From Zygaena filipendulae (lineage: Eukaryota > Arthropoda > Insecta > Lepidoptera > Zygaenidae), in contig OU015672.1 in assembly GCA_907165275.2 (NCBI GenBank), positions 3,578,501 through 3,642,500 of the forward strand: a DNA stretch of 64,000 nt. Reading direction: 5' to 3'. Below, in pieces: positions 1-11,982 of the stretch (its first letter is position 1; each line of letters opens with the position of its first letter). The notes beneath the pieces were generated by a model, which had not been told where the DNA came from, made no database searches, and saw only the letters and a program-made list of their open reading frames with translations. The position numbers were made by a program, and so were the translations under genes.

Positions 1-156
1 GTTTTTAAACCCAAGCACCGGGTTGATTGCCCAATTTGCCCAGGTGTAGACATATTGCATACTATCGCCGCTGGCCACAATGTAAGCGACGCCCCTAGGT
101 AGGTGCCTAGCTGGTTGATAGTGTGGCCAGCTGCGATAGTATGCAATATTATGTCT
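1..156. repeat. Cut MITE end followed by a long-stem hairpin
   Basis: The first ~32 bases match, inverted, the termini of the element at 14247-14379 (GCACCGGGTTGATTG core), so they are the right end of a copy that starts before the window. Next comes an imperfect hairpin: the arm at 48-79 (starts AGACATATTGCATACTATCG) pairs with 122-156, leaving a ~42-base loop. The structure is read directly. It is most simply another small foldback element; a structured RNA is possible but nothing supports expression. Confidence 0.55.
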
Positions 157-646
157 GTTTAGGATTAGTCACTCAGCGAGTTTCTTGGCTCTTAGCAATA
201 AGCGGAAGCTCTGGGTACTGTGACTTTAGCCTAATGCGCATTGCGCTTGTTTTTGTGCGTTGGGCATAAATTTAGTTGTAAGCTTCTATAGGCGCACAAA
301 AATTTTGAATAAGTTTTAATAAAGGGCTGGCATGTGTCGTAATACTTATTAAAATATTAGCATACATTAATAAAACATGTAGTGGCGTTCATTGCTATGT
401 ATTGTAACTTTTTAGTAAGTATTTTACATTGATAATGGTCAACGAGACGTGTTACAAGAGAATTACAAAAAGGACATCTTGAAATGTTACAGTCAGTCAA
501 TACCATATTTCCAGCAAAAAAAAATACTGTGGTATAAAACGCAAATTTTAATATTCATACATTTATACTTACCAAACTATCTGGTTGTGTGACTTGGAGT
601 AAGTACGTTTTGGCTTTAAAATTATGATAGAATTTAAAAAAGTATA
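157..646. other. AT-rich spacer, nothing recognised
   Basis: No open frame, RNA gene or clear repeat boundary was recognised here. The stretch is AT-rich with scattered stop codons in all frames. Confidence 0.4.
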
Positions 647-976
647 ATAGACTATTTGACAATTTCTTTGTTATTAATGTTTTTTAGATTCATAAAAAAT
701 ATTGGGCACAGGTTTTTTTTCTTTTTTTACGTAAGCAAATTAAAACGGAGATACGTTGACTCGAAATATCGCCTGACGTCACAAGCGGGTACAGTTTTTA
801 CTTGCATAATATGACGTTACGAGCCCTCACTCCTAAATTTTAACGTGCTTTATCTTTACTTTTCTTTTTAAGTATATTTTCAAAATCAAAGCAAAATATA
901 CGCTTCTATTATTTTATTATAATCTAACTGACGGACTAAATAGAATTCAGAAAAAAAAAAATAGTCAAATAGCCTA
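647..976 (+). mobile_element. MITE, GACGTCA-rich family (copy 1)
   Basis: This is a copy of a ~330-bp element found at least five more times in the window (9450, 21978, 35926, 48463 and 49940). Shared landmarks are AAAAAATATTGG near the left end, a central pair of TGACGTCA palindromes flanking GTATGGCGG in the better copies, and CTGACGGACTAA near the right end. Here the outer ends, ACTATTTGAC and its complement, form short terminal inverted repeats. There is no coding capacity, so it would move with another element's transposase. Confidence 0.7.
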
Positions 977-1811
977 TTACAAATGTGCAGGCGCAGATAT
1001 AGATAAACTGTCTTTTTTTAAACTGTGCCACTAAAGTTTGTAATACAAGCGTTTGTGTATTGAGTGGATGTTTACTATAAAAGTACAGACGGTTTTCAAA
1101 TTTTGCCGCGTTTTATAACTTGTGACACATCTTTACAATATAGGTAAAGGAGAGTTTACAATGATAAAAATTTACATGTGTTAAAATTCATACCATTTGG
1201 TTCTATGTACATTTTATTACGTGTAAATTTTCACCATAGTTTCCTTTAGCCAGATTTTATTACAATAATAATAAATTAACGGACGAGACCTCTCTCATTT
1301 TTTTAGGTCTACATTAATATGTTTAAGTAGTAACAATTCCTTAAAAGGCATAATAATGCAAAAAAAATGTAAAAAAGCGAAAGAACAATAAAAAAAATTG
1401 TGTAAATAAAAATTAAAATGTGTAGAGTGGAGCTTTTTGGAAGTGTTGCCAGATTATGTGCTTAATGCGCCGGCCGTTAAATAATGACTAGCTAATTATG
1501 ATTTTCCTAATATTTATTGCAACTTTAATGTAAGTATTGTTGAAAATTAAACCAATGTTGTTCAATTTAGTACGCTATTAATTAATATTTCGCATATTGT
1601 GTGATTTCGATATAATTTCTTTTCAATAATATTCGATGCGCCTTTAAAAACAACTAGTAGGTATTTCCCCATAGAATTAATAGGCACACAACCACATTCA
1701 GCGTACGCAGTGATGCAATCTCACGGATGGTGGGATCACCTTACTACCTAGGCGCGAACATAATTTAGCACCATTACACGCGTCACGCACACATCGATCG
1801 TTTTTTTTTTA
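977..1811. other. Non-coding spacer
   Basis: AT-rich sequence with no supportable gene. I see only homopolymer runs and short palindromes. Confidence 0.4.
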
Positions 1812-2350
1812 CAGTGAAACCTGGTTAAGTGAGACATCAAGGGACCTGCAATGTCGTTTCACTTATAGAGGTATTCCACTTACCCAGTGTCTCAGATATA
1901 CAGGTATAAATAAATATCTGTCTCATTTACAGAGGGTTCCATTAATAGGGCACATTAAATTCGGCACAAACTTCTTCGCGTGTCTTCCCACTTTCATAAA
2001 CGGATATTAACTTCAGTTTTTCACGTAATGATAACGATTGTAGCTTTCGTTTTGACATTTTTCAAATAAACATCTGTATGATAGTAAAGCGAAACTAAAA
2101 CTGAAGGTAATTGAAGCTCAAAATTTACTTACGTACTTGGAATTACGTGTGGAATTTGTGGGTAGAATAAGAATGAGTAAACAAACAATGTTATCTATGA
2201 TGATAAATCGAAAGAACAAATCCCAGATATAGAGGTTTACCTCGTCCCACTAACAGAGGTAATTCAGTGCCAAAGTGTTGGAACCTCAGCATGAGTTCCA
2301 GTTGTGGAGGTTTCTCACTTATCCAGGTCCCACTTAACCAAGTTTCACTG
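1812..2350. mobile_element. TA-flanked inverted-repeat DNA element (Tc1/pogo-like MITE)
   Basis: The element begins CAGTGAAACCTGGTTAAGTG and ends with its near-complement CACTTAACCAAGTTTCACTG. Both ends are bordered by TA (1810-1811 and 2351-2352), the target duplication typical of the Tc1/mariner/pogo group. Internal sub-repeats of the motif CACTTA-CCAG-T occur at about 1858-1890 and 2240-2330. At 539 bp with no transposase frame it is non-autonomous. Superfamily is inferred from ends and TA only. Confidence 0.75.
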
Positions 2351-2411
2351 TATTTAATTTCAAACGGAATTTTTGACGAAAATAGGGTAAATGCATAGAG
2401 ATATTACACTT

Positions 2412-2640
2412 ACGGCCGCACTCAGAATCGTTTGTTTGTTTGTATACTTTGTATTGAGCATAAACAAAGTTTTTACAAGTTGATAAAATCAAAACAATCG
2501 CAATCGTTTTAATGATTACGTATCTACTTAATTTTAAGTAAAGATTTTTAAAACAAAATTGCGGCAATCAGAGACGTCCATTAAAAATAATGTCAATTCG
2601 CATATGAAATTTTGTTAAATGCCAGTCAACATTAATTAGA
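2412..2640. repeat. Damaged foldback MITE (CGCACTCAGAGTC family)
   Basis: It carries the family's left end (GGCCGCACTCAGAATCG), then an unrelated ~75-bp insertion, then the conserved TTTTTAAAACAAAATTGC and ATGCCAGTCAACATTAATTA blocks seen intact at 13154-13392 and 16162-16403. The mirror-image right arm is missing, so this is a truncated copy. Confidence 0.65.
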
Positions 2641-4157
2641 GGGCTACCTATGTGTAATATCTCTGTAGGAATGCTTCTTTTTTAATTAGGTACATATGAT
2701 TTTCATAAAGGCCATCCTTGGTTATTCCAAAGGTTTTGGAATAACCAAGGTTGGTTTATTCCAAACTCTTGCGTTCGATCAAAGGTTTCCTCAAAACATC
2801 ATTATTTGAAACCTGAAGGTTACCTTTTTCATAGTAAGAATGTTGAACGAGAGTGAGGCGCGTATCTTCAATATTTTGCGATGTAAAAACATGTATATAT
2901 CACACAATATGCGGGCTTCAGAAGAGTATAAAAAAAAACAATAATTGTGATATGGAAAATAATCACTTGTCAGAGAAACAAATTGCAGGTAATAATAGAA
3001 TTATTTTGAAATAATACTTATTATTAATATTCTAATAACATTTGCTTTTAGCGATAAAAAGAAATCCATGTAGAATGAGATGTTTTTAATTTACAATTTG
3101 CTACTCGATTGTTTCCCAAATTTTCATGTGAAATGAAGAGAGTTCACTTAAATATGTATCTTTTTAGAAGTCGTGAAACGGTTTTTTATTTCAATTTATA
3201 TATTTAAAATGTGCATTATCTTTTCACGCTAAGGTGGTAATTATCACCGAAATAGAACATTGTTATAATTTAAAGTAGCAACATGAAAATTTCTAATGGG
3301 TACAAAACGGAAAGTGTCTCAAAAATACCAAAAAATAAAATATTTCATACAGACTTACGACTTTTATTGTTAACTGTTGCTCAATTCGCTCTGTACCTAT
3401 CAGAAGTACTACTGAGTAGTTCAACTGATAGTACAAATGATCCAACCTTGTATTACTAGTACTTCTACAAAAAATACAAGCTAAATCCCTCCGGTTTTAT
3501 TACAACCACAGCGTGACAGTTCAACGGGTAATACAAATGATCCAACCTTGTATCACCAGTACTAGGTACTAAAAAAAATACAAGCTAAAACCTGGGATAA
3601 AAAGTACCTACGCTATATCCTCTGTACCCCTGACAACGTGCATGCCAAATTTCATCCAAATTCTTTCAGCCGTTTTTGCGTGATTGAGTAACAAGCATGT
3701 AACAAGCATCCAAACATCCTAGATGGCGCAAGTTGTAAAACTAATAAGTTTCAATAATTTTTCTTTTTTTTATGAGTAGGATATTTTCATACCTACTAAT
3801 AAAAAGAGTTCCTGCGAGACTTCCGAAATGATACGGGCAAAACCGCGGAGCGGCCAGGGTCAAAGTTTTGAATCGTTCGAATCACTTTCGAAACGGAATT
3901 GAAAGATTGGCATGCAAATGGCTAGTTGTGCTTCTTTTGTTATTGCATATCAACGATTGTCGTAACAAATAAAGTTTATTTCATTTCATTTCATTTCAAA
4001 TCTTGCGATTACTCAGGCTCAGGCAGGAGTCAGCTGTCACGCTAACTTAATTAGGTACATACTATAGTTAGCCATATCGTACGTTTATATACTTGTTTAT
4101 GTAGGTTTTATGTAGGTATAGTGTCTTTATCACGTCATAAAGCAGTAATATTATTAA
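2641..4157. repeat. Non-coding stretch with short hairpin and ~100-bp tandem duplication
   Basis: At 2715-2749 there is a 14-bp-stem hairpin (CCTTGGTTATTCCA and its complement). At about 3418-3489 and 3519-3597 a segment is duplicated in tandem, both copies sharing ACAAATGATCCAACCTTGTAT and ATACAAGCTAAA. A (ATTTC)n tail near 3975-3997 is the 3' end of a LINE-like repeat seen elsewhere. No gene is supported. Confidence 0.55.
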
Positions 4158-4353
4158 CTAGCTGTTCCCCGCGGTTTCATCTACTGTAATTTCGGAGTTC
4201 CCGCGGGAATTCCAGGATAAAAAGTATCCTATGTCCTCTGTACCCCTGACAACGTGTATGCAAAGTTTCGTGGCGATTGAGCCGTTAAGCCGTGAAAGCG
4301 TAACAAACAAACAAACAAAATCATTTTCGCATTTATAAAATTATTAGTAAGGA
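4158..4353 (-). mobile_element. Helitron-like non-autonomous unit
   Basis: Read on the minus strand this follows the pattern of the window's commonest repeat: a 5' end resembling TCCTACTAATATTATAAATG, a body with AGTTCCCGCGGGAATTCC, then GCGGGTGAAACCGCGG and a terminal CAGCTAG followed by T. The 3' hairpin about 10 bases before a CTRR end, with A/T flanks and no terminal inverted repeats, is the Helitron signature. Family-level assignment is inferred. Confidence 0.7.
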
Positions 4354-4360
4354 ATAGTAA

Positions 4361-6023
4361 TCTTAACTAATATTATAAAGGGGAAAGATTTAATTTATTG
4401 TTTGCTTCGTGTTCGTGATTTGCTTGTTACGATTTAACTCATAAACTAGGTAGGTACTTACCTACTGGACCCATTTCAAAACTTCTTTCACCATTAGAAT
4501 GCTGCATTATCCCTGATAGTACGGACCGCCAAGAGGGGATTTGTGGATTAGCTAAAGCGCGTCAGATGAACATAAGGGGGGTACCTTGCACCATGTTGAG
4601 TACCTCCACCAAATATAGGCCCTCTACACTGGTGGGTGCGTCTAGAATAACCGATCAGATTAGTAAAAAAAAATCGATAACTCGAAATACTCGAGCGCGT
4701 CAGATTAAGATATGGTGGGTTAATTACATAGTGAGAAGTATGTATATGAATAATCTGACCATTTGAACGTGACGTAAAGGAGTTAGAGGATCACAAACTT
4801 GCAAAAAAAAAACGCAACTTCGACATTCTCGAGCGCAGTTGATTTGTTTTTTATTTTAAAGTAAATAACTCAAGGGTAGCGGGAAAAATATAATCTGCCG
4901 ATTTTCATAAGCCGAAGAAACAAAAATCGTCTTCGAATCGAACGAGCAGCTGCAGTGAAACATGTACCTATTCATATCTCTGTCTTTCTTTCCCTTTTAC
5001 TTTTTCTCTATCTCTCACTCTCTCGCACCGTCCTCACACTACTTTCCGTCGCCATAACGTCATCACAGTATACCACGGCGCTAAACGTGTCGAATTATAA
5101 CTTTTTTTGGTCGGTTAAAATACATATTAAAATAAGTTAAGGTAAGTATTAATCAAAATCAAACTATAGGTTCACCTTTCACTTTAATGTAATTATATAT
5201 ATATATTATATAATAAAGCTCATCACAAAACAACGCGTTCATGTTATTATATGTAAAACGAAATGGCTTGTTTGTGCTTTAAAGTTAGTTTTGTAAATAA
5301 TATTTTGTGAGCTTTTACATATTTCATAGAAATATAAAGTGTGTTTTTTGTGAACAAGAAATAGCTCATAAAGTTATTAAACTTACATCAGAAATAAAAA
5401 AAAATTAAAAATAAATCATAATTTTTGTTTCTAGCAGTCAGATTAATAATATCCCTCAAAATTATTGTCAGATTTTAAGCCAACATAACTTGGACTGCAA
5501 GCTGAACCTTCTGTAAAATAATCTGACACGCTCGAGTATTTCAAAATAGAGATTTTTTTTTGCATTTTCAAAAATTCGCTACTACCTTGCGTCACCTCCA
5601 AATCGGCAGATTTTCGAAGGGGTGCATTTTTAAGGCTCACTTAACATCCCCTTTGAATATCTGACGCGCTCGAGTAAATGTTTTTTTTTTTTCATTTTCT
5701 CCCCTTCCGGATGGCCACCCCCACCACGCAAATGGGCAGATGAATATACTTTCGATATCAGAGACACCTTGGAGTATCTAAACTACAATATCTGACGCGC
5801 TCGAGTATTTCCATTTTACTATTTTTTTTTACATTTTTGAAAGCCTGTAGAAGCTAAACCCACCGGTGAATGAAAAAATATCATATAACCTTATTTTGTT
5901 TATATCTCCTAATCTTCAAAACCCAATAGGTCCCAACGACGCTCGAGTGTCTCCCGAATTAGCATCGGTATCTCCCGTACTATGAGTAACATAGGCTATA
6001 ATGTAACCGTGGGGATCAGCTAG
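4361..6023 (+). mobile_element. Helitron-like unit interrupted by a 1.46-kb insertion
   Basis: The left part (TCTTAACTAATATTATAAAG to about 4521) and right part (about 5978 to CTAG at 6020-6023) together match the uninterrupted copy at 36745-36931: both contain CTAGGAAAGCTG-region equivalents and ATAGGCTATA(A/T)TGTAA. The middle is foreign to the family, so the copy was split by the element at 4522-5977. Confidence 0.6.
4522..5977. mobile_element. Palindromically organised element with repeated CTCGAGCGCGTCAGAT core
   Basis: A ~16-base core CTCGAGCGCGTCAGAT recurs in plus orientation at about 4556 (partial), 4690 and 4828. It recurs inverted (ATCTGACGCGCTCGAGTA) at about 5521, 5659, 5789 and, degenerate, 5937. 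Spacing is about 130-145 bp, so each arm is an array of degenerate ~140-bp units, and the arms face each other across an unrelated centre (~4850-5500). Oligo-A or oligo-T tracts follow the cores. Ends read CGG...CCG and are bordered by TA. There is no transposase. The centre holds only a short unremarkable frame. I do not recognise the family. Confidence 0.6.
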
Positions 6024-6937
6024 TCAAATGTTTGTTTTCGGGATTTCATATAAAATCGAAGTTTCACCGAGACTCGAGATAAGTAAAGTTAAAATATGTA
6101 TCTCTGTAGGTAGTGGGTCTAATAAATATCCGTATATGTCTTTGTCCGTGGGTATATCTAATTACACTATAAAGTCGGATATCTCATTGTTGGTAGGTAC
6201 AATGCGCAAGAGTTGCATGCATTTTATAACTGCCGTAAGATACAATATGTAATTACTAATAAATGTGTAATAACAGTCATGTGATAACAATGTTATAAAA
6301 CAATAAAGTCCTTGTATGTAATGCATTTTGGAAGCATACTTCCGTCGCTGAACGGGCGACAAGGTTGAAGGCGTTAAGTACCTACCTAATATTTATACTA
6401 CGTGTAGGTATACCTATACATAGTTGGCTAATCTACATACATACATATAAATAAAATTGAAGTGTCCGTTTGTGCTTTTCACTAAATGCATTTTATTTTT
6501 CCGGTAGGTACCTACCTACTTACATAAAAAAATATATTTTTAAAATTTTTCTCTGTCTGTTTATTCCGGTTAATCTCTGAAACGGCTGGACCGATTTTAA
6601 CGGGACTTTCACTGGCAGATGTTATAAGGAGTAAGTAACTTAGGCTACTTTTAATTTCGAAAAAAAGAAATTCACGCGAAACCACAATACACAGCTAGTT
6701 AAAAATTATATTATTGTGCCTAAAGTTTGATTGAGTCGCCGCGTACAATCGGAGTTAATGTACCCTATGTATGTATGTATGTAATGTGTATGTACTATTC
6801 ATAACCCTTTCACCGCCGTCCGCCACAATAGGGTAGGTACTTGCATGATTTTTTTTTCAGTCTATTTTAAAGATATATGGCCTACTTAAACAAAGCAAGA
6901 TAAAGAACAAATATATATGCATAAATTAATTAAATAG
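6024..6937. repeat. Spacer with a Helitron-like fragment (6545-6698) and a MITE end (6827)
   Basis: 6545-6698 is a plus-oriented Helitron-like fragment ending ACACAGCTAG before T. AATAGGGTAGGTACTTGCAT at about 6829, with the following ~110 bp, matches the left end of the element at 60184-60822. A short (ATGT)n run lies near 6767. No coding region was recognised. Confidence 0.55.
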
Positions 6938-7116
6938 AGCGTTTCTTTGCGTCTGAGCGTTTGTTTGTTACGCTTTCACGCCTTAACCGCTCAACCGATC
7001 ATCATGATATTTTGCATGCACGTTGTTCGGGGTACCTACAGAAAAGGACATAGCGACTTTTTATCCTGAAATTCTTGCAGGAACTCCAAAATTACCGAAC
7101 TGCGAGGAACAGCTAG
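6938..7116 (+). mobile_element. Helitron-like unit
   Basis: The body contains TGTTTGTTACGCTTTCACGC, ATCATCATGATATTTTGCAT and TTTTATCC, followed by ACCGAACTGCGAGGAACAGCTAG and T. It matches the Helitron-like consensus in the plus direction, with a degenerate terminal hairpin. Confidence 0.6.
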
Positions 7117-7283
7117 TTTTAAATATATAAATAAAGATGTATGAGGCAGGACATCATAATGAGTGATGGCATACCACCGCCGCGCGTTCCAACTGTATAC
7201 AACGTGTCAATGAATTAACTGAAAACTAGAAAGTAGTTTGCTCAGAATCAACTAGCGAATCGATCGCAATAATTATGTTTCAA

Positions 7284-8515
7284 CTAGCTGTGCCCCGCGG
7301 TTTCACCCGCGGTAATTTAGGAGTTCCCGCGGGTTTGTAGTACAATATTTGGCGCGTACGCTGCCCGAAGTAAAAAAATTCGAACCGGTAGGCGCGGGCG
7401 TAGCACTTGGAATTTCATAGATACTCGTAGGTCACCTCCAAACTAATGTTGAATAACTTTTAAAGTATACATTTTTTCGACAACAAATATATTTTGATAA
7501 GATTATTGTTTAATTTTTTTAAATGGGGTGTATCAGATTTTCAGTTAATTCATTAACACGTTGTATATCATTGTTGCTGTCTGTACCGACCTATACCTGC
7601 AACGGCCACGGATCGATCGTAAACTCTGCCAGCCGCAGCCCCGTTAAATCGAGGCGGTCGTGAAGGTCGACAAATTCGTAATTGAGCTAAGACATAAAGT
7701 ATTTAGTGTGCCGTCATATTATTGATTTATTGAATTGTAAGCAGAGTGTCGAAAATCTATAGGTACTATAATAAAAGAGTAGAATCCGCGATTCTGTACA
7801 TTGAATATTTTTACCTAAAATTGAGAGGGGTAATAATTGATAAAAGAAGCACCACCGTGACCACGTGACGTGTCGATTTGCGTTACCAGATATTACATTT
7901 ATTATAGACTAGCTATGTCCCACGGTTTCACCCGCATGAAAGGTTTTTATACAACAACTTTTTTTCCCGACATCCGATTTCAAATAAAAAAATCCTATAT
8001 GTAGCTCCAGGCTAAGCTTAATTTGCCTGTGAAAACCGCATGACAATCGGTTCAGTAGATGCAGAGATTATCGCGAATAGACAGACAGACAGAAAAGAAT
8101 TTTAAAAACTGTTTTTTAAGCTTATTTTACTCTTATTTTATCACCCCTCTCAATTTTGGGTAAAAATATTTAATGTACCGAATCGCGGATTCTACTCTTT
8201 TATTATAGTATAGACTCTGTACTAGCTGTTCCCCGCGGTTTCACCCGCGTTAATTTCGGAGATCCGCGGGGATTCTGAGATAAAAGTACTCTATATCCTT
8301 TTTTGTACCTACACCACACTTATAGTGAGTATTCAAAATTTAATGCAGTTTCACCCGCGTTAATTTCGGAGTTCCCGCGGGAATTCCGGGAAAAAAGTAC
8401 CTACTCTATGTGCTTTACTGAACCGCTCACAACGGGAATTCAAAATTACGTGATGATCGGGTGAAAGCGTAACAGGCAGACAGAGTTACTTTCGCATTTA
8501 TAATATTAGTAGGTA
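7284..8515 (-). mobile_element. Three Helitron-like copies with spacer
   Basis: Minus-strand copies begin at the CTAG at 7284 (truncated after ~60 bp), 7909 and 8222. The 7909 copy is a divergent subfamily with CCGCATGACAATCGGTTCAG and ACAGACAGACAGA. Its far end repeats ATTCTACTCTTTTATTATAGTA. The 8222 region has two partial copies sharing CACCCGCGTTAATTTCGGAG, one at 8222 and one at about 8342. 7345-7900 is otherwise unannotatable spacer. Confidence 0.6.
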
Positions 8516-9449
8516 GGGAGTAGGGATTTTTTGGTGGGAAGCGGCCGACCCGTTTTTAACGCAACAAAAATATACAAATCAAATGTCCATGAAACACGGA
8601 GTAGGTAATGCAACAGTCGTGTCTATCAATAGCTAAGAGCTTCCAGTGAACCATTTCTCAGTAAACAAATCGACTACCTATATAAAACCATGAAATCTTT
8701 TATAGCTATGAGGAAAGACGGACTGAATTTTTGTGAGTATAGATATAGGACTAACAGATCTATTTTTTTTGCCTCTTTTCTCAAACTTTCCCGAATAGAG
8801 TGCGAGGGAGATAACTGCACTTTCTACTTAGGATTAACCTTTGTTCTAAAATAATGCATTATTTGAGATGGTGTTTTTATAAACATGATATTAATCCTTA
8901 TCAAAATAAATACGTTATTCATCAAAAATATTTAAGTTAAAAACAAAACTGCCCTTCGATTCGATTTCAATAAATATCTTATGAAATATCGCAGTTTTAA
9001 AATAACATCACAGCAAAATAATGATCAAGTACCTACTGCGCTCGCATTTATGATTTTCAAGGACGCGGCGGGCAGTCATGAGAAGGAACTTGGGCGGTGG
9101 CCCCAGCTCTGCGAGATATCATGCCGCGCGGCTCAATTATCATTTGGTCCATGATATTATGGAGTAAATTAGGCTACTTTGAAGTTCCTGCGGGGATTCC
9201 GAAACTCACGCGGGTGATACCGCGGGTCACAACTAGTTAATTATGTAGAGCATCAGTTGTGAAACAACAGCCTGTGTGCTTGTGGTTACATTTGAGGTTG
9301 AGGTAATGACCTCTAATGACTATTAATCCTTGAACCTACACAATTGGTGGAGGGTCAGGGATTACTAGCCCGTCAAAAGACAAAGTAATCGATTCACGTT
9401 GTAGATTTTATCATAGAAAAAGATTAAAATCTTCAATAGAAATGACAAT
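8516..9449. other. Spacer with one degenerate Helitron-like fragment
   Basis: About 9170-9235 contains a short fragment (GGGGATTCCGAAACTCACGC) of the Helitron-like family. Nothing else is supportable. Confidence 0.4.
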
Positions 9450-10103
9450 GGGCATGTTGACTATTTTTTTTAGTCTGTCTAGTAGATTAATAAAAAATAT
9501 TGGACATGTATTTTTTCTTTATTTAGGTACGTACTCAAAAAATAACGGCGATACATTGAGATGAAATTTCGCGTGACGTCACTATTCGGACAGTTTGTAT
9601 GGCGGTTTTAGCGGTTAGTGACGTAATGACCCTAAACTTTATTGAAATGAAATGAAATGAAATGAAATGAAATGAAATATAGTTTATTCGTTACGACCAA
9701 TATAACAATATGAATAACAAAAAGTAGCCTAAATAGCGTGTCGCAACAAAAGGGCAACCAGCTCAGCATAAGCCGGGAACCATTAGGAGCCCGACGCTGA
9801 TCTTCCGCTGGAGCCGCGTGTGACGTCACGGGTGTGGGCGCAGAGTTTAAAAAAAAAATTAATAAATCATTTTTGTATTAATAAATAGACTAGGGTAAAA
9901 TATGTACATAAATTACAATAATAATTACATATAAAATACAATAACATCTCCAATTTGTGTTGTTGTTGTTGTCAAATATTGCGCTTTATCACTGTTATTT
10001 TAATTTATTTGAAAAAGTAAAAAATACGTGTCTATTGTTTTTTTTATTTCCAAACTGACGGACTAATTAGAATTTTGATTTTCAAAAGTAGTCACCATCC
10101 CCA
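9450..10103 (+). mobile_element. GACGTCA-rich MITE (copy 2) split by a LINE 3' fragment
   Basis: The left terminus GGGCATGTTGACTA is at 9450 and the right terminus, a near-complement ending CATCCCCAT, is near 10103. The element is interrupted after AAACTTTATTG and resumes at GCGCTTTATC, as judged by comparison with the uninterrupted copy at 48463-48772. Confidence 0.75.
9645..9976 (-). mobile_element. LINE 3'-end insertion with (ATTTC)n tail
   Basis: On the minus strand it ends in a run of ATTTC pentamers (complement at 9645-9677), preceded by a block containing CAGCGTGTCGCAAC on the plus strand. The same block occurs near 30505-30605 and 44630-44735. It sits inside the MITE at 9450-10103 and is bordered by TATTG on both sides (9640-9644 and 9977-9981), a plausible 5-bp target duplication. 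There is no coding sequence, so it is a 5'-truncated copy. Confidence 0.65.
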
Positions 10104-11070
10104 TTGTATATTCCGATTTACTTACTTATACCTAGGTATTACAAAATACAAAAACATTACATTAGATACATATAAACAAAAGCTTTTCGTTAAAATTAAT
10201 CATTAGGTAGTTATATATTTTTATTGAGAACCTCCTCCTTTTTTGAAGTCGGTTAAAAAGAGCTGATGGCTTCGATTTGCCTGTCGTTTTTTTCGGGTCA
10301 GGATTCCTTGGGTATAGTTGAAATTTGTATTACAAAAAAGAGCTACTAACATACTAAGTTTCATTAAAATTCGACCGGTTACCAGACTCCCGGACTCGGT
10401 ACAAGCTGAAAAAAATCAAACCCGATCACACTGCCTAGAATTCAAATAGCTACTTTTTCCCATCACGCAAACACCACCACCACGGTACCACCGGGAGGTG
10501 AACGGGAGACCGATGATTTGCAGAGCGGCCTGCTGAGTGGTGACCGTATTATCTGTGACTTCGACAACCCGGTCGTCGATATATCATTATTATAATGCAA
10601 TATTATATTTATTTAAAAGGTATGCAGTCTTAATTTAGACATCGGCATACGGTTTACCTTGACTTGTTGGCGTACGTCAGGCGATCTTTCCTGTATTTTT
10701 TGTCATTTGTGGGGTAACAAACCTGTGGTAAGGTTATGAACTTGCGTTTACGAACATCTATGTTATAAACAAATACATAGATATCTACCATTTTAAATGC
10801 ACAAAATAAGCTAAATTCCAAATAAAGTTATTATATATAGTTATTATATAATATTATTATTATTATTATTATAATAAACCTATAAATACTTACGTGATAT
10901 AAAATACCTTTATTTAAGTTTTAACGAGCTATTTCGCTTATTTTAACACTGAGAAGATGAATTTTTGGCAAAAGCAAATTATATGTATGTAGGTACGAAG
11001 TAAAAACTAAGAAATTAAATTTTTCAAATGAGAAATCTTACTATCCTACTAATCTATCTTATCTTAATCT
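10104..11070. other. Non-coding spacer with degenerate repeats
   Basis: 10240-10590 has mid-repetitive-looking sequence (CGACCGGTTACC, GGACTCGGTACAAG) of unknown family. 10840-10875 is (TTA)n-like. I see no gene. Confidence 0.4.
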
Positions 11071-11982
11071 TCTTAATATATATAAATCACGTGTCACGTT
11101 GTTTGTCCGCGATGGACTCCGAAACTACTAAACGGATTTTAATAAAATTTTGTAACCATTCATAATATGGTCCAACTTAAAATATAGGATAGTTTTCATC
11201 CCGGAATTCCCGCGGGAACTCCGGCACAAACTACTATCAGGGTACAAACAAAAGAAGGACATAGAGTACTTTTTTCCCGCAACCTGCGCGGGAACTCCGA
11301 AATTACCGCGGATGAAATCGCAGGGGACAGCTAGTCTAATATATAAATTACGTGTCACGTTGTTTGTCCGCGATGGACTCCGAAACTACTGAACGGATTT
11401 TGATAAAATTTTGCAACCATTCATAATATGGTCCAACTTAAAAGATAGGATAGTTTTTATCCCGGAATTCCCTCGGGAACTGAAGGACATAGAGTACTTT
11501 TTCCCGCAACCTCCGCGGGAACTCCGAAATTACCGCGGATGAAATCGCGGGGGACAAATATTATATTATAAATGTGAAAGTGTGGATGTTTGGATATTTG
11601 GATGTTTGGATGTTTGTTACTCAATCACGCAAAAACGACTGAACGGATTTGGATGAAATTTGGCATGCACGTTTACAGGCACGTAGGCAGGGGTACAGAT
11701 AAGAACATAGGGTACTTTTATCGCGGAATTTCCGCGAGAAGTCCAAATATACCGCGGGTGAAACCGCAGGGCACAGCTAGTAAAATATCCTTATCTTTAC
11801 ATAGTATGAAATAAAGTCGCTTCCGCTATCTGTTCGCGATAAACAAAAAAATTGCTGAACCGATTTTCATGCTGTTTTCACCAATAGATAGAGTGATTCA
11901 TGAGGAAGATATCTATAGTTTATCCTGAAACACCCGTGGGAACACGGAAATTAACGCGGGCGAAACCGTGAGGGACAGCTAG
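11071..11982 (+). mobile_element. Head-to-tail array of four Helitron-like units
   Basis: Unit 1 runs from TCTTAATATATATAAATCAC to CTAG at 11331-11334. Unit 2 starts at the very next base (TCTAATATATAAATTACG) and repeats the same body (CGTTGTTTGTCCGCGATGG) to about 11565. Unit 3 ends with CACAGCTAG at 11777-11780. Unit 4 is another subfamily ending in CTAG at 11979-11982. Each has the GCGGG-TGAAA-CCGC hairpin upstream of CTAG. The exact CTAG/TC junction is the arrangement expected from Helitron insertion next to, or head-to-tail with, another copy. Confidence 0.75.

Noticed and set aside
48..156. microRNA precursor
   Set aside because: The stem is long enough, but the loop is large and the sequence adjoins a MITE end. 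A foldback repeat is the simpler reading without small-RNA data.
4955..5140. Small secreted-looking peptide (61 codons, hydrophobic start)
   Set aside because: The hydrophobic run comes from a pyrimidine-rich tract (TCTCTC/TTTCTT) in the centre of the palindromic element. No conservation can be shown.
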